Positions 52,401 through 63,159 of a DNA stretch of 64,000 nucleotides are shown one piece after another. Source of the DNA: Mesaphorura yosii (lineage: Eukaryota; Arthropoda; Collembola; Poduromorpha; Tullbergiidae). The notes beneath the pieces were generated by a model. It was not told where the DNA came from and ran no database searches. It was given only the letters and a program-made list of their open reading frames with translations. A program made the translations under genes and the position numbers. The number at the start of each line of letters is the position of its first letter. Within the stretch, counting starts at the first letter, position 1. The stretch lies in NCBI GenBank assembly GCA_009869945.1, contig WIXG01000046.1:124001-188000 (forward strand), given 5' to 3'.

Positions 52401-52921
52401 CAGCATGATCAAATTGATAAATCAAACTATCCTCTTCAATTTCATAGCTGGAATGTGAAATACAAAATTAGCCCCGACATAACCCACAAAACCACAAGAA
52501 AATAGCACCATTATTACCTGTTAAAATTTGCGCTGACGTCCACAAATGTGGGCATTGTGCCGGTAGTGAGTGCTTTCAATCTCTGCATTGTTGTCGTGGG
52601 CGGATCCGAAATGCACTTGTAGGCACAACACGTTTCTTTACTCCTAGCACGAACGGACGAATCGCATTGATTTGACAAGAATGGCATTCTTTGGACAAAA
52701 TCATATCGCAACGCGTCCACAAGCACAAATATCATCTTGGCGAACTTCGGTACACCCGTCTTGTTGAATTCGTGCTGTTTTGACGATTTTTCAGAAATGA
52801 CCTTCCTGTTCAGAAGATACCCTCTGCTGAATATTAGGATGCCAATGATGATGCAAAACCCACACGAAGTGATAACCAGAAACTGATCAAGTAGGGAGTT
52901 TCGTAATCTTCTTCGCTTCAT
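49474..52921 (-). CDS. PIGO: GPI ethanolamine phosphate transferase 3 (PIG-O)
   Basis: This 1,022-residue ER membrane enzyme transfers ethanolamine phosphate to the third mannose of the GPI anchor, the group later joined to the protein. Exons on the minus strand: 52518-52921, 51025-52447, 50730-50954, 50188-50656, 49771-50108 and 49474-49683. An N-terminal membrane helix is followed by the alkaline-phosphatase-like catalytic domain: metal-binding Asp in FVLVDALRYDF, nucleophile Thr region DPPTTTMQRLKALTTG, GDDTWLSLFP, HYLGIDHCGHRYGPNH and VVGDHGMTATGDHGGDS. Many membrane helices follow, then GHQPLFSSIPWDSAF and the C-terminal HLMVWKIFTPKLIFEG. PIGO rather than PIGG is indicated by PTTTMQRLKALTTG, HCGH and the C-terminus. 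The second intron appears to use a GC donor (GAG|GCAAGA). A possible GT donor lies 21 bases further in. The poly(A) hexamer lies within ten bases after the stop. Confidence 0.95.
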
Positions 52922-53499
52922 TTTGATGAAAGTATGGTGAATGCCAGACCACGAGCGGGCGATGGATACTCTCCACTAAACGGGACACTTCACCAGTGAA
53001 CCTTCTACAAAATCAGTCTAATTTTCATTGACTGCATTCTAACTGGCAACAATTTCCATCGAAGCGGTCAAAATGCCGAAGTATTTTAAGCTACTTGAAA
53101 GTTGCAGTCTGTCAGCTTTACAAACCGGAAGCTCACGCGCCCACTGCAAGGATCTCTCAGATGAATTTACTGCATTAGCATCTTGCTCGGTTACTGTTTT
53201 CAACAACAAAGAGTTCGGCTTAATTCTTACTAAAAGTCATCACTAATTAAATTAGTGTGTTGTGTTGTGTAACAGTAACTGTGTCACTCTTATGGCTCGA
53301 GACATCACTGAAGTCCAAGTTGATGGATGGATTTACAGCACAAACTGCTCTAATATTAGGCATTTCACGCCATAATAATGGCGAGCAAAACAGATCGTAA
53401 CGCGACAAGGCATCTTGGTTTACTCAATATCAAGCTAATCGGATGCATATTTTGTTTCGTTTTTAAGAAAAATAGAAAATAGATTAAAACTTATTTGTG
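52922..53499. other. Spacer between PIGO and POLK
   Basis: The spacer holds the PIGO promoter and the POLK 3' end (both genes on the minus strand). No other feature was seen. Confidence 0.5.
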
Positions 53500-55624
53500 T
53501 CACAACAATTCTGAAAGTTTCTGTCGTTTCTCACTAACAATGCATATCTCCTCTTCGTCATCGCTTGATTCTGCACTTTCATTCCGAAAAAGGCATATGT
53601 CCTTACAGACTTGAAATGAAGGAGGCGTCTCGAAAATCATATCACAATCTTCAAACGCAGATAGAACACATCTTTCAAGATGGCATTCCGCTATCACCCG
53701 TTGAATTCTATTTACTTCCGCTCCGGAAGGACATATTGTGGCGAGGCAAATTGGACACCGAAGTACTGACTCCATATTGTCCAATGAGTTTTGAAAAATG
53801 TGCACGATGATTGAAGAAGTAGAGCAAAGGTTGCATCGCTTGAACTCGTTCTCCTTTGGATGGCTTGGGGTCAGTTTGTGGAGGACAGAATCAATCCTCA
53901 TCTGCTTCGATTTCCTCGCATTCTTACTTGATTCTGGCACTTCAATACTTTTCAAATTCGACAATCGAACACCCATTAAACGCAACACCAATTTCCCAGC
54001 ACCAAATTCTTTTCGTAATGACTCGAAGACTTTCCATGCAACAGGAAATATTATATCACATTCATTCGTGTAACTGCCCATTGACTTGATCCTTGTCCGA
54101 ACATCAAAGGCTTCGGTTTTTATCTTCACGCAGACACTTTTGCATAACATGCCCTTTTCCATAAGATCTTCGCAAACATTTGTGCACAACGACAGGCACA
54201 TGTCTTTCAGTTCCTGAATATCAGATGTAGATGAGAACGTTCTTTCACAACCCAATGACTTCCTGTCGTCATTTGTCGTGGCTGTAGTTGAATCCGGCAG
54301 ATCAAATTTCCCCATGAAAGTGTCACCAATTCCAAGCGTTACTCGCAGAAGAAACGAGACTGTTGCCGGTTTAAATACTAAATTGATTATCCCTCTGCTT
54401 CTCCAAATGTCTCCACAGGTTTTTACGTTAAGGCCATTCAGCATTTGCTCAGTCGCAGCACCAATACCGTTGACTTTTCGGATGGGCAGAGTCTCGATAA
54501 ATGATTTCACGGATTCGAGTGTAGGTTCCAAATAATACTAAGGGACAACAATGATTTATCCACAGTTACAACGTGTTGGCGACAGCTCAGAGTAGTAATT
54601 AAAGTTCTGCAGTGTACCTGATTGTTTGGTTTGTTAATGTCACTGCATATTTTGGCTAAGAACCCATTTGCAGCTATTCCTGCACTCGCCGTTAATTTCG
54701 TCTTCTCAGAGATTTTTCCTCGAATCTCATGAACCAGTTCCTGAGGCGTGATCATTTCATTTTCGGCTTTCCCAAAATTACGTTGCATCAAGCAGTCTGT
54801 CAAATCAAACTGCGCCTCATCTAAGGACATGTACGTTTCAGGGTCGTATTCAAGCAGGATTTCTTGGACTTCATCACTAGCCTTCCTGTACTTCTCAAAA
54901 TTTGGAGGGACAATGCTCAATTGAGGGCACAACTTCTTCGCAATAAATCCTGGCATTGCGGCCCTCACTCCATAGCGTCTGGCAAGATAGTTTGAAGTAC
55001 TTAACATCGCTGAGCTCCCAACAGCCATCGGGACATCTCTGTCAAAATTGCAAATCAATTTAAAATTTATTGAATTACCACATGGTTATCCTGATTGATA
55101 TTATATTCCATGGAACGACCCAATCCCTCAATTTAGTCAACTTACTTGAGCGCTGGATTGTCCCTCATTTCAACTGAGGCAAAAAACGCATCCATATCTA
55201 AGTGTACAATCACTCGTGACAAGTCGCGCCTAGCTTCCAGCACTGCTGCCCTCTGAGTCATCTGAAAGTAGAAACAATCATTTTAGACAAAAGACCATGG
55301 CCAATTCCATAAGAATTTTTACCCCACCTCCTTTTCTGACGCCTGAATTTGAGTCTGAGTATAGCCACGTGCTTGCTCTTTCAGGTGTTGTACCTTTTTA
55401 TCTAACTTCTCTTGAACTACCTTCTTATGAAGATAAAACTTTGAACCTTTTGAGGCTTCTTGAATCGTTCGATTAATTGTTTTGACATCCAGCCCTGACA
55501 TGCCAGCCTTCTCGTTTATCCCCATCAATTTGATGCCTTGCTGCGAAGAAGGCGATGGCGACGTTTGTGGGTCTTCCATATCCTCCAACTCCATGTCCCC
55601 GGGATCCTGTGCACACAACTCCAT
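53500..55624 (-). CDS. POLK: DNA polymerase kappa (Y-family translesion polymerase)
   Basis: The 623-residue nuclear enzyme extends and bypasses damaged template DNA. Exons on the minus strand: 55328-55624, 55146-55261, 54618-55038 and 53500-54537. The first exon encodes the kappa-specific N-clasp ([27 protein letters not shown]). The palm has both metal-binding motifs, [17 protein letters not shown] and [11 protein letters not shown]. The fingers are marked by [20 protein letters not shown]. The thumb and little finger have [29 protein letters not shown] and [15 protein letters not shown], and RLMGVRLS follows. One C2HC ubiquitin-binding UBZ finger is near the C-terminus ([10 protein letters not shown], then HLERC). 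Human POLK has two UBZ fingers and a longer tail, so this is a shortened form. No PCNA-binding box is evident at the end. Confidence 0.95.
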
Positions 55625-56154
55625 GACGACTGTTCTGTTGGTTCAAATCAAGTTGATTGCTGACACGTGATAGGAAGTTCAAAACGTATCACGTTCACTG
55701 AATTATAAATTGCAGAAACTGATAACTTCTGAGGCCAGAACAGGAAATACGAAGTCATGATCTGACAATCCTGATCAAATCATTTAGAGAAGGTAAAAGA
55801 GAATTGAGCAATGATCAACACATACGAAGTTCCCGCATGAGACACGCACTAACAAAGAGCTTCACTGGAACTCGAACGAGCACGTATAGACATGCGGCTC
55901 CAGCTCCTGTACTGATTACGGTGAACTTTCTCTTAATCGTTCAATGTTTAAAAACAAACAGGATCTTTTTATTCATCAAATAGTAATTGCCTCGCCTCAA
56001 ACGTGCAAATAAATAATTAATTTGTTCTTAGTACAGGGTTCCGACTGGCAATGAATGCAAGTCACCGTCTAAATTAAAGCAAAATGTAATAATTGATTAT
56101 TAAATTTTGTGACGATGTTCGTCAGGGTCGGGATTGTAGCTGAAAAATTCATGT
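55625..56154. other. POLK upstream and CALML4 3' region
   Basis: This minus-strand spacer shows no coding signal. A TTTATT (AATAAA on the minus strand) near 55967 could end the CALML4-like transcript. Confidence 0.45.
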
Positions 56155-56836
56155 TCAATAGTAATCGGGAGCCGGGGCGCACACAATCCGCACGAAGTCG
56201 GCGTACTTAACAGAACCAGATGGGTTCACGTTCGCTTCACGGAAGATTTGTTCGACTGAAAATAGTTAAGAATTACAATTTCAATAAGAATTGGAATTAC
56301 GCCAATCTGTAAATGAACCTTACCCTCTCGCGGGCTTAGTTTCTCTCCCCACTTCCCCAAAATGTGCTTCAACTCTTTGGCCGGCACCATGCCCGTCTTG
56401 TTCTTGTCAGCAGCTTTGAAAGCGTCCAGAATTTCGTCTGGAATTTTTTCGACTTGCGAGTGCGCGTGTACCACTTCCAAGAAATCGGCGAATGAAAGCT
56501 TCCCACCTTGAATATTTTACTTTAGTTAAGTCACGGGAAACGGGAAGCTTAAAGTGATTCCTGGGTCTCAGTATAGTGCAGAAACATATTGCAGATCCCC
56601 GTTTACCTTTAGATTTCAGGTATTTTCTCAGCTCCGCCAATGTAGGGCTCATTCCCAAGCTCCGCATTATTAGCGATAGCTCGTCCATTGTGCGTATGAC
56701 GCCATTGTGGGCATTTAGGTAGAAGCATTCCCTGAACTCTGTCAAACCAAACCGAAGCTTAACTTAAACCAATCCTTTATTTCTTTCAATTAATTTATTT
56801 ACCGTCAATATCTTGCTCCCGGAAGAACTTCGCCAT
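56155..56836 (-). CDS. CALML4: Calmodulin-like protein 4 (CALML4) homologue
   Basis: The 149-residue EF-hand protein has exons 56803-56836, 56607-56738, 56324-56506 and 56155-56255 on the minus strand. It begins MAKFFREQDIDEFRECF, closely like the MAKFLSQDQINEYKECF start of vertebrate CALML4, and ends APDYY. Four EF-hand positions can be recognised, but most calcium ligands are gone: loop 1 is YLNAHNGVIRTMDE and loop 2 is shortened to SKGGKLSFADF. Only loop 3 (DKNKTGMVPAKE) keeps an acidic first and last residue. Vertebrate CALML4 acts as a light chain of an unconventional myosin in brush borders and inner ear; a similar light-chain role here is inferred. The degenerate loops argue for calcium-independent binding. 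Confidence 0.88.
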
Positions 56837-57323
56837 TATGAAATGTAATTCTCAATGGGAAACGCGGCCAGTATCTAAATTTTAACGAAAATTCAAATCA
56901 AAGTCAGAGCTAAAAGATATTTGGTAAGCCGTGGAAAATGTCACGATCAGATGTAATTTCACATTCGCATACATTAAACACCTGTTTCCTGTGAAGTATA
57001 CTACAGTTCGCTCAACCTGTTTCACAACAATAATACTTACAGGTGGGTGATACGATAGGTGAGGGGAGTAGTAGATGAGAGTCATTTGATCGCATACCTT
57101 CCTTCAAATTTCATCAGGGGAATTCGTGCTTCTCCGCTCAAGCCCCTGCCTGTGATGAAAGATTGGGTTTAGTTTGTACTGTAACACACCTGTGCATTTC
57201 TATGAGTCTACTTCGTGACTTCGCATAAATGTCATTTGCCTTTATTAATAACAGCAGATTTAACAAGTTCAGGGTTTGTCTCATTTTGCCTCATTAACAA
57301 TAATATAATTTTAAGCCCCTGGC
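56837..57323. other. Spacer between the CALML4 and DUF4789-like genes
   Basis: The spacer contains the CALML4 5' side and the 3' UTR of the minus-strand cysteine-rich gene, whose AATAAA is at 57241-57246 on the minus strand. Confidence 0.5.
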
Positions 57324-58358
57324 TCACTGTCGCGTCAGGACATCCAGGACCATAACTGCTGACCAGCTCAGGATTAGCGGGTAGAAGTTCGGATTGACTC
57401 CAGTGGAAGTAGAGTTTGCAAATTGAACTCGGTGTTCCTTGCAGGTGCACGACAGGTCGGACTTATAAACTCGCCCACCGCTCTCGCTCGAAGGTGTTGT
57501 TTCGCTCTCGCTTGTTTTCTCCATGTCAGAATTTTCTGTATCAGCTTTCTCCATCCGAACGCAAACGCAAACCGTGTCCGGCATGCCGTAGCGAGGACGA
57601 CCCGTTTGATTGGCCTCATCTCCAGCATTCGCTTCGGAACTCGAACCATCTATCTCCTTCCTACTTTCGTGGTCTACGGCACACGGATTAAGTTGACATT
57701 CACCATTGCCGGATGCACCTTGCATCAGCCATTCATTCTCCAAACATGGACCCTAGTGCGCATATTTTGTCACTGTACAGTGCTGACGCTTTCACACTAC
57801 ATGCGACACTTACCCTTTCAAATGCTGGGTAGCATCGATTTTCTGGCGGCCAGTAAGTGTAAAACAAGTTTTGGGAGCAGTCACCTTCGTCACAGTCACA
57901 GTCACCAAATACGTCAGCCTCTGGATCAGCGTAGAATGTCATCATTTCCGGACACGCACCTCGATCTCCTGTCTCATGGCACTTTTCGGTCTCATTGAAG
58001 TACGCTTCGTTTGGACCACACCTGCGGTTTCATAATGCGAGTTTATAATTACCGTAATACGTTTAAAATTGTGAATCTAGTTACACTTACTCGTGGTTGA
58101 AGGCTCGCCCAGTCTCGTGACATTTGCCATCTGATTCATTTGGACCGCATTCTGAGCTGCGTTTTCAAAAACGAGTTGAAACTAAATGTTGTACAGAGGA
58201 ATCATCAAATCTGGCTAAACTTACTCTTGGTTCAATACAGCCGCTGCTCGTCCTCTGGCTTTTGCCTTGGGTGGTTTCTTTTTCGAATGAATCGTGATCA
58301 CAAACAAAATCAGAACCAACAGGAACAACGACAACCCTTTACAAGAAGGACGCAGCAT
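57324..58358 (-). CDS. DUF4789-like cysteine-rich secreted protein (copy A)
   Basis: The 278-residue protein comes from exons 58225-58358, 58091-58156, 57814-58021 and 57324-57752 on the minus strand. A signal peptide or anchor (LSLFLLVLILFVITIH) is followed by a basic segment and then by cysteine-rich repeats: CGPNESDGKCHETG, CGPNEAYFNETEKCHETG, FGDCDCDEGDCSQN, WPPENRCYPAFERGPC and ENEWLM. This pattern (CxP-E, cysteine pairs, RCY/GPC/EW-hydrophobic) matches the arthropod DUF4789 family, whose function is unknown. The C-terminal third is polar and ends in a short hydrophobic stretch (PLILSWSAVMVLDVL), possibly a membrane or GPI-type tail. It is transcribed away from a paralogue at 59221. Confidence 0.8.
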
Positions 58359-59220
58359 AGTATGATTCCGATTACGGCGTTTGCGGAAAGCTCTCGAGTG
58401 CTAGAATGAAATCAGGAGATGGCAAAATAAAACGACGCATCAAGAAATGAATTTCCTGTGGAAACATTTTTCAACTAGCATTTGGTTATTGGTGGCTAAG
58501 TTAATGCATAAGTGAGAGGCAATTTTATGGCTTATGGGATTCCATTGTATGCTTATTTCTGTAGTGATGCCTGCCTCAGTGGTCACGACCAGAATTCGGG
58601 TAATCCGATATCGGAATTTTCCACAGAGTGCATCGAGGCTTGCAGCCAGGCAGGCACGAGGCAGTCGAGTGCTAATGTTATTGCTGAGGTTATGATCTTG
58701 TCATGGAACACGATCACAATTCTTGGCGCATCTTCACACCTTCATTCGTCATACAAGTTCAAAGCAGAACCAGGTACTAATCCGGCAATTATCAATTAGT
58801 CATGCAAAATTGGTAAAAGGCTGAGATAGCGAAACTTGAGACCTTGTTGCAACCGCAATGAAACCTGTTCATCAATCATTTTTTTGCGTCTTGTCGGCAA
58901 CCTTGACGGACACAAAAGCAAAGTGACAAAGGCACAATAAGTTTCGAAGAAGTCACTTTGCATCTTTAATTTCATTGTCCATTATCCTCTCCATTTGTTG
59001 TCTTGTACTTCAGTGTCTGATTGCTTGTTGCGATTACTCCTGCATGTATTTGTTCTTACCAGCCCTGAGTCATGAATCAGGAATACTTCGCAGTGGTCTG
59101 GTACCTCGAATCATTACAATGTGATCTGATGAGCAATGACTTGGAAAAATTACGGAAAATGTTTCAGTTCGATCTCAACCGTCGCATAATTCGCATAACA
59201 GCTGCGTTTGGTTCAGGAAA
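58359..59220. other. Shared upstream region of the divergent DUF4789-like pair
   Basis: The 862 bases between the two start codons probably hold both promoters. Short frames at 58512-58799 and 59072-59263 have no recognisable product. I found no TATA box. Confidence 0.5.
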
Positions 59221-60387
59221 ATGCAATCGCTTGTGCTTACGGTCGTGTTATTGGCTTGTGTAGCCCGCCTGGCATCTACTGCCTGTGACGAACCGGAACG
59301 ACACGAGCCACACAACAGAGCACATGGAAAACGAGACCACCACCACGGGGATGCTCCAATTCGTGCTCACAATCCTGGTCCAGGAGGTGCTGACCCTGGC
59401 CCAATAATGCAGTGGCTCGGCCAAGGCCATAAGATTCCAACCGTATTCAATGGAAACAGTCGGAGTCAAATTGATATCGTCCCCGACTCCTTTCAAATCC
59501 CCGTGCAAATAGTTCGTGACGAATCAGCGCCGCCAGCAGTCACAATTGCAATCAAACCACCAGCAACAGGAACAGGAGGAACAACAGGATCTGCAGCAAC
59601 CCAGACGTAAGCGACACACGTGCCACTGTCTCATTGGCCGCGATTTGTATGCCTTTTGTCCAATGTTAGGACACTTTGTCCGACGGACGCCTCACAGCGC
59701 TACGATAAGGGATCCAGGAAATGCTACTTTCCCGGAGCTGCAGAAAACCCATGTGAGGAGCTCATGGATTTCGTTGCAGACACTGACAACGATATTTACG
59801 GTCACTGCGAGTGCAAATCGTCAGGTAAACACAAACGAACTCGGACACTCGACATCTGCTTTCAGTTGCTTTGATCTCAAAATCAATCTCAATTCGTTCA
59901 GACGGATGTGACTACCGTCCCATTGGATTCTGGCGGCAGACAGAACGCTGCTACCATTTGTATGAACAGGGACCTTGTGGCGCTAATGAATGGTTTGTGA
60001 GAGGTCGTGATGGTGCCGAGCATTGCGTCGCTCGGTCCTGTCCATCTAACCCAACGGATCCGAACAATATCCTGAAGACGTGGATCACAGTAAATGAAAC
60101 CTGCTACCAATTAGGTTGGTCTTCAATCTTCTCCTCCCTTGAGTTGACTTTCTAGTGAGACATCCACTTTCCAACTCTTACAATTAGGAACTCAAGCCTA
60201 CTGTGGAAACCAAAATGAAGGTCTGTACTTCTCCACGGACCCAGCAGGAAAAGTCGTGCTCCTATGCTCAGTCCAGCCAATAGTTCGTCCGTGCCGCAGG
60301 GCACTTGTGGCATCATCAACGATAAATTGTGATCCGGGTCAGAAGAAGTCAAGCTCCGGTGGCTGCAGTTCTCTTGTCGGAGTATAA
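59221..60387 (+). CDS. DUF4789-like cysteine-rich secreted protein (copy B)
   Basis: The 317-residue secreted protein has exons 59221-59606, 59670-59824, 59902-60114 and 60188-60387. The signal peptide is MQSLVLTVVLLACVARLAST. A His/Pro/Gly-rich low-complexity region of about 100 residues follows, then the cysteine-rich domain: LCPTDASQRYDKGSRKCYFP, GHCECKSSDGCDYRPIGFW, ERCYHLYEQGPCGANEWFV, HCVARSCP and further cysteines to the end. The order of motifs (GHCEC, then RPIGFW, CYHLYEQGPC, NEWFV) parallels copy A, so the two are paralogues arranged head to head. The function is unknown; secretion and disulphide bonding are inferred. Its 3' end converges on basigin. Confidence 0.83.
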
Positions 60388-60648
60388 CTCATTTTAAATA
60401 ATTGCGAACTCTTTTAACAATCTTTCAACGAGTTTATTCACTGTAATGTAGTGTGATTAATAGAGAAGAGGAATAAGATCATGAGTTTTCATAAGTTTAA
60501 CAACCAAGGTGGGTTAACAAACAAAGGTTTAAGGTCAGTATTGACGTAGATGACCGAAACAATTCGCTTATTCGCTTCCAGTGTTATTTTGTGACTTCTA
60601 CTTGACTTGACTCACTATCCGCAGCTGGATTGCGGCGTTTTTTAATTG
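60388..60648. other. Convergent 3' ends of DUF4789-like copy B and basigin
   Basis: A minus-strand AATAAA (TTTATT at about 60432) lies 45 bases past the plus-strand stop, so the two transcripts probably overlap at their 3' ends. Confidence 0.5.
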
Positions 60649-60709
60649 CTAGGTCTCCTTCTGAAGTCTGCTCGCCTCCGACGAATCGTTGTTCTCACTT
60701 ACGTTTTTG
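60649..60709 (-). other. Bsg: Probable alternative last coding exon of basigin
   Basis: This 61-base exon follows a pyrimidine-rich acceptor (TTTTTTGTAG on the minus strand). It joins in phase to the donor after the membrane exon and reads HKNVSENNDSSEASRLQKET before a stop. Insect basigins have a comparable SPxxKN tail after the ESDTD motif. The 853-base intron is longer than the others in this gene. Confidence 0.45.
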
Positions 60710-63159
60710 CTACAAAAAAGTGACAAGTTTATTAGTCAAAGCTGGATTAACAACATTGTTTGGGAGCATGCTTCCAAATTATTGTAATCCGCAAGGCAGG
60801 CGTAACTTCTTGCATAATTCAGCAATTCTAATTCTCAACGTAAAATCAAATCATGTTAGTAAAATAATCGAGGGAGTTCTCTGCATTCAAAGAAATGCAA
60901 GGTGAGGTCATTGCATCTTTTACTACACTGTTTATAGTGCTAGGAATTCTCATTCGGTGTTAGGCTTCTATAAAAATGAATTAATGGATATGGCGATGGC
61001 AAAGATGAGAAAAATTCTCAAAATGGTCTCTAAAATATCAAAAACAGCAAATTGCATGCTAGATATATTTTATAAATCAGGAGCAGAAGCAAAATCCAGG
61101 CAGCAGGCGTGAGCTATACTGTTGTGAATACTAGTCACATTACGCTAGAAAGCTAGCATAGAATTTGCAAACTACAAATCTCAAGAAGTAGCTCTGTTTA
61201 AGCTTTAACACAATGTGTGATTCCAAAATACCAAAAATGAAAAATCGAACTACGAGGTTGTGCACTTACTTCTTGCCAGCGCTTCTAAAATATCATATGA
61301 TGAAGAAAATGTACTAACCCTGCCTAGGTTGGCTAAAGAATCAAAAAATTATAATAATTGTATAAACTTATGGCCAAACCATGAAGTTAATAGCAAGTAT
61401 ATATGTGTAAATGATCCTATCCCAAATCCTGGAAATCTCGCAAATTCCGTATCAGAGTTCTTAATGGGGAGCTTATAGCACATTCCGTGTCCAATGAAAT
61501 GGCCGGACGGACGCCTAAACACCTTAGATTATACGCGCTTCGAGGGCAAAAAATTGACTTACTGGTCAGGACTACCATCCGTGTCGCTTTCTTCTATTTT
61601 ATCCTTCTTTTTGCTCTTCTCGTACACCAATATGATGATGCTGAGGATCACCACCTCTACACAGATAGTTATGAAGGGCCAAAGTGGTGCCATTTTGCCT
61701 GAAAATTAAACCAACACTACATAACCACGATCTAATTTCTTGGTAAATACAAATTCACACGATGAAAAGCTGGTGCGACAAGCCTACAGTTCGAGTACGG
61801 ACTCACCTTTCACACGAAGAAGAATCCCAGACGTTGCAACCATCTGGTCACCAACGAACACTGAGCAATTATAAATTCCGCGATCTTCAAGTTTAGCGGA
61901 GTTAATGACGAGCGCGAACTTAGTCCCATTCCAAGAACTATTGTACCTGCCTTCTTCCGTGTGCATCTCCAAACGGTTTGAATCTATTTAATAGCAAGAG
62001 TAAAATCAGTAAAGTTCAGCATTCTTGCGATTGCAAGCAGCAAGCTCAATGAATTTACCTTTATACCAGAACTTCTCATTTTTGCTTGCTGACTGTGGCT
62101 CGTTGATATCACACAATATTTCGGTTGACATTCCTTCAGTAGCTGTTTGACTCCTCGCTTTGAAGGGTAAAATGATAATCTTCCCTTCCAAGGAGTCGTT
62201 AGTATGCTTGCCTAGCTTCTCTTCCGTGTAAATATGCCAAGGCGAATGGGAGTCCTTTGAACTTCTTTTTAGTCTTCCTTCAATTTCAACGTAATTTCGA
62301 AGGACATTGTTCTTGTCTGTCACGATAAATGCCAAAGGTAAAGGCCGAAACGCCAAAAAGATGAAATAGAGCTAAGGTTAAAACAGAAGTTACCGTTCAA
62401 CAAGACGAAGGCATGTAAGTCGTCCTTTCCCAGTTCTGAACCACGGACTTCCGAAGGACCACAGCTATACGTTGCGAAGTCATCTTCACTTATTTTGTGA
62501 ATCGCCAGAGTTGTGTTTCGCCTCTCTTTACCCTTGGAGGTATACGACACTGTTATTATGCTACAATGCTCCCGATCTCGTCCGTGACCTTCACGGTTCG
62601 GTTGTGATTGAGTATAATCGTTCATCAGATTAACTGGATCCCGTACTACAGGGCACAAAGACGTCATATCCAGCCATGCAGCGCTGTGGTTTTGCTCGGG
62701 AGAAACTCGTTTTCTCCTAAAGTAGAAAATGAAGATTCTCAATTTTTAAAACAAAACAATAATCAAAACAATAATTTCAAAGTCACCTACCATATGACAT
62801 CTTCGTGGGGAGATGCGCTCACGCAGGTCATACTGATCCCTCTTCCCACGCTTGCCGCCACTGTTCTCCTGGAGTCATGTGTCTCTTCCCACTTCCAGGA
62901 CAAGCCCTCAGTCTCAGGGCTGATAGAATTCATAGTTGCGTAAATTGAAGGCCTTGCAGCTGTAATTGAAGAAGTCATTTAGACGGTCAGGGAGGGAAGA
63001 AACTTGAACGCTTCATTGAGATATCAATTTACCTGCAGATTGAGAAATCAATTGTGCTATTACTAGAAGACAGGCGCATGTGAAACCCAAACTTTTGGCC
63101 AGAAGAACACAAGTGTGCCACCAATAATATTTACAGTTAAATTTAAGCGAAGGTGCCAT
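60649..63159 (-). CDS. Bsg: Basigin-type IgSF membrane glycoprotein
   Basis: Exons on the minus strand: 63033-63159 (signal), 62791-62959, 62394-62716, 62059-62316, 61807-61983, 61563-61698 (membrane helix) and a probable last exon 60649-60709. The spliced form has 416 residues. Reading through the donor at 61562 stops at 61559 and gives 397. The signal-like N-terminus contains FTCACLLVIAQLISQSA. The first Ig-like region is long and irregular (SMTCVSASPHEDVIWRKR up to DDFATYSCGPSEV). The second is a compact Ig (STEILCDINEP, EKFWYKG, LEDRGIYNCSVFVGDQM). The transmembrane segment PLWPFITICVEVVILSIIIL with its buried Glu, then VYEK and ESDTDGSPD, is the basigin/neuroplastin hallmark. Basigin chaperones monocarboxylate transporters and acts in cell adhesion. 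Family confidence is high; the last exon is less certain. Confidence 0.88.

Noticed and set aside
61260-61478. 72-codon plus-strand frame in the basigin region
   Set aside because: No family resemblance; it lies in the intron before the alternative last exon of basigin on the other strand.
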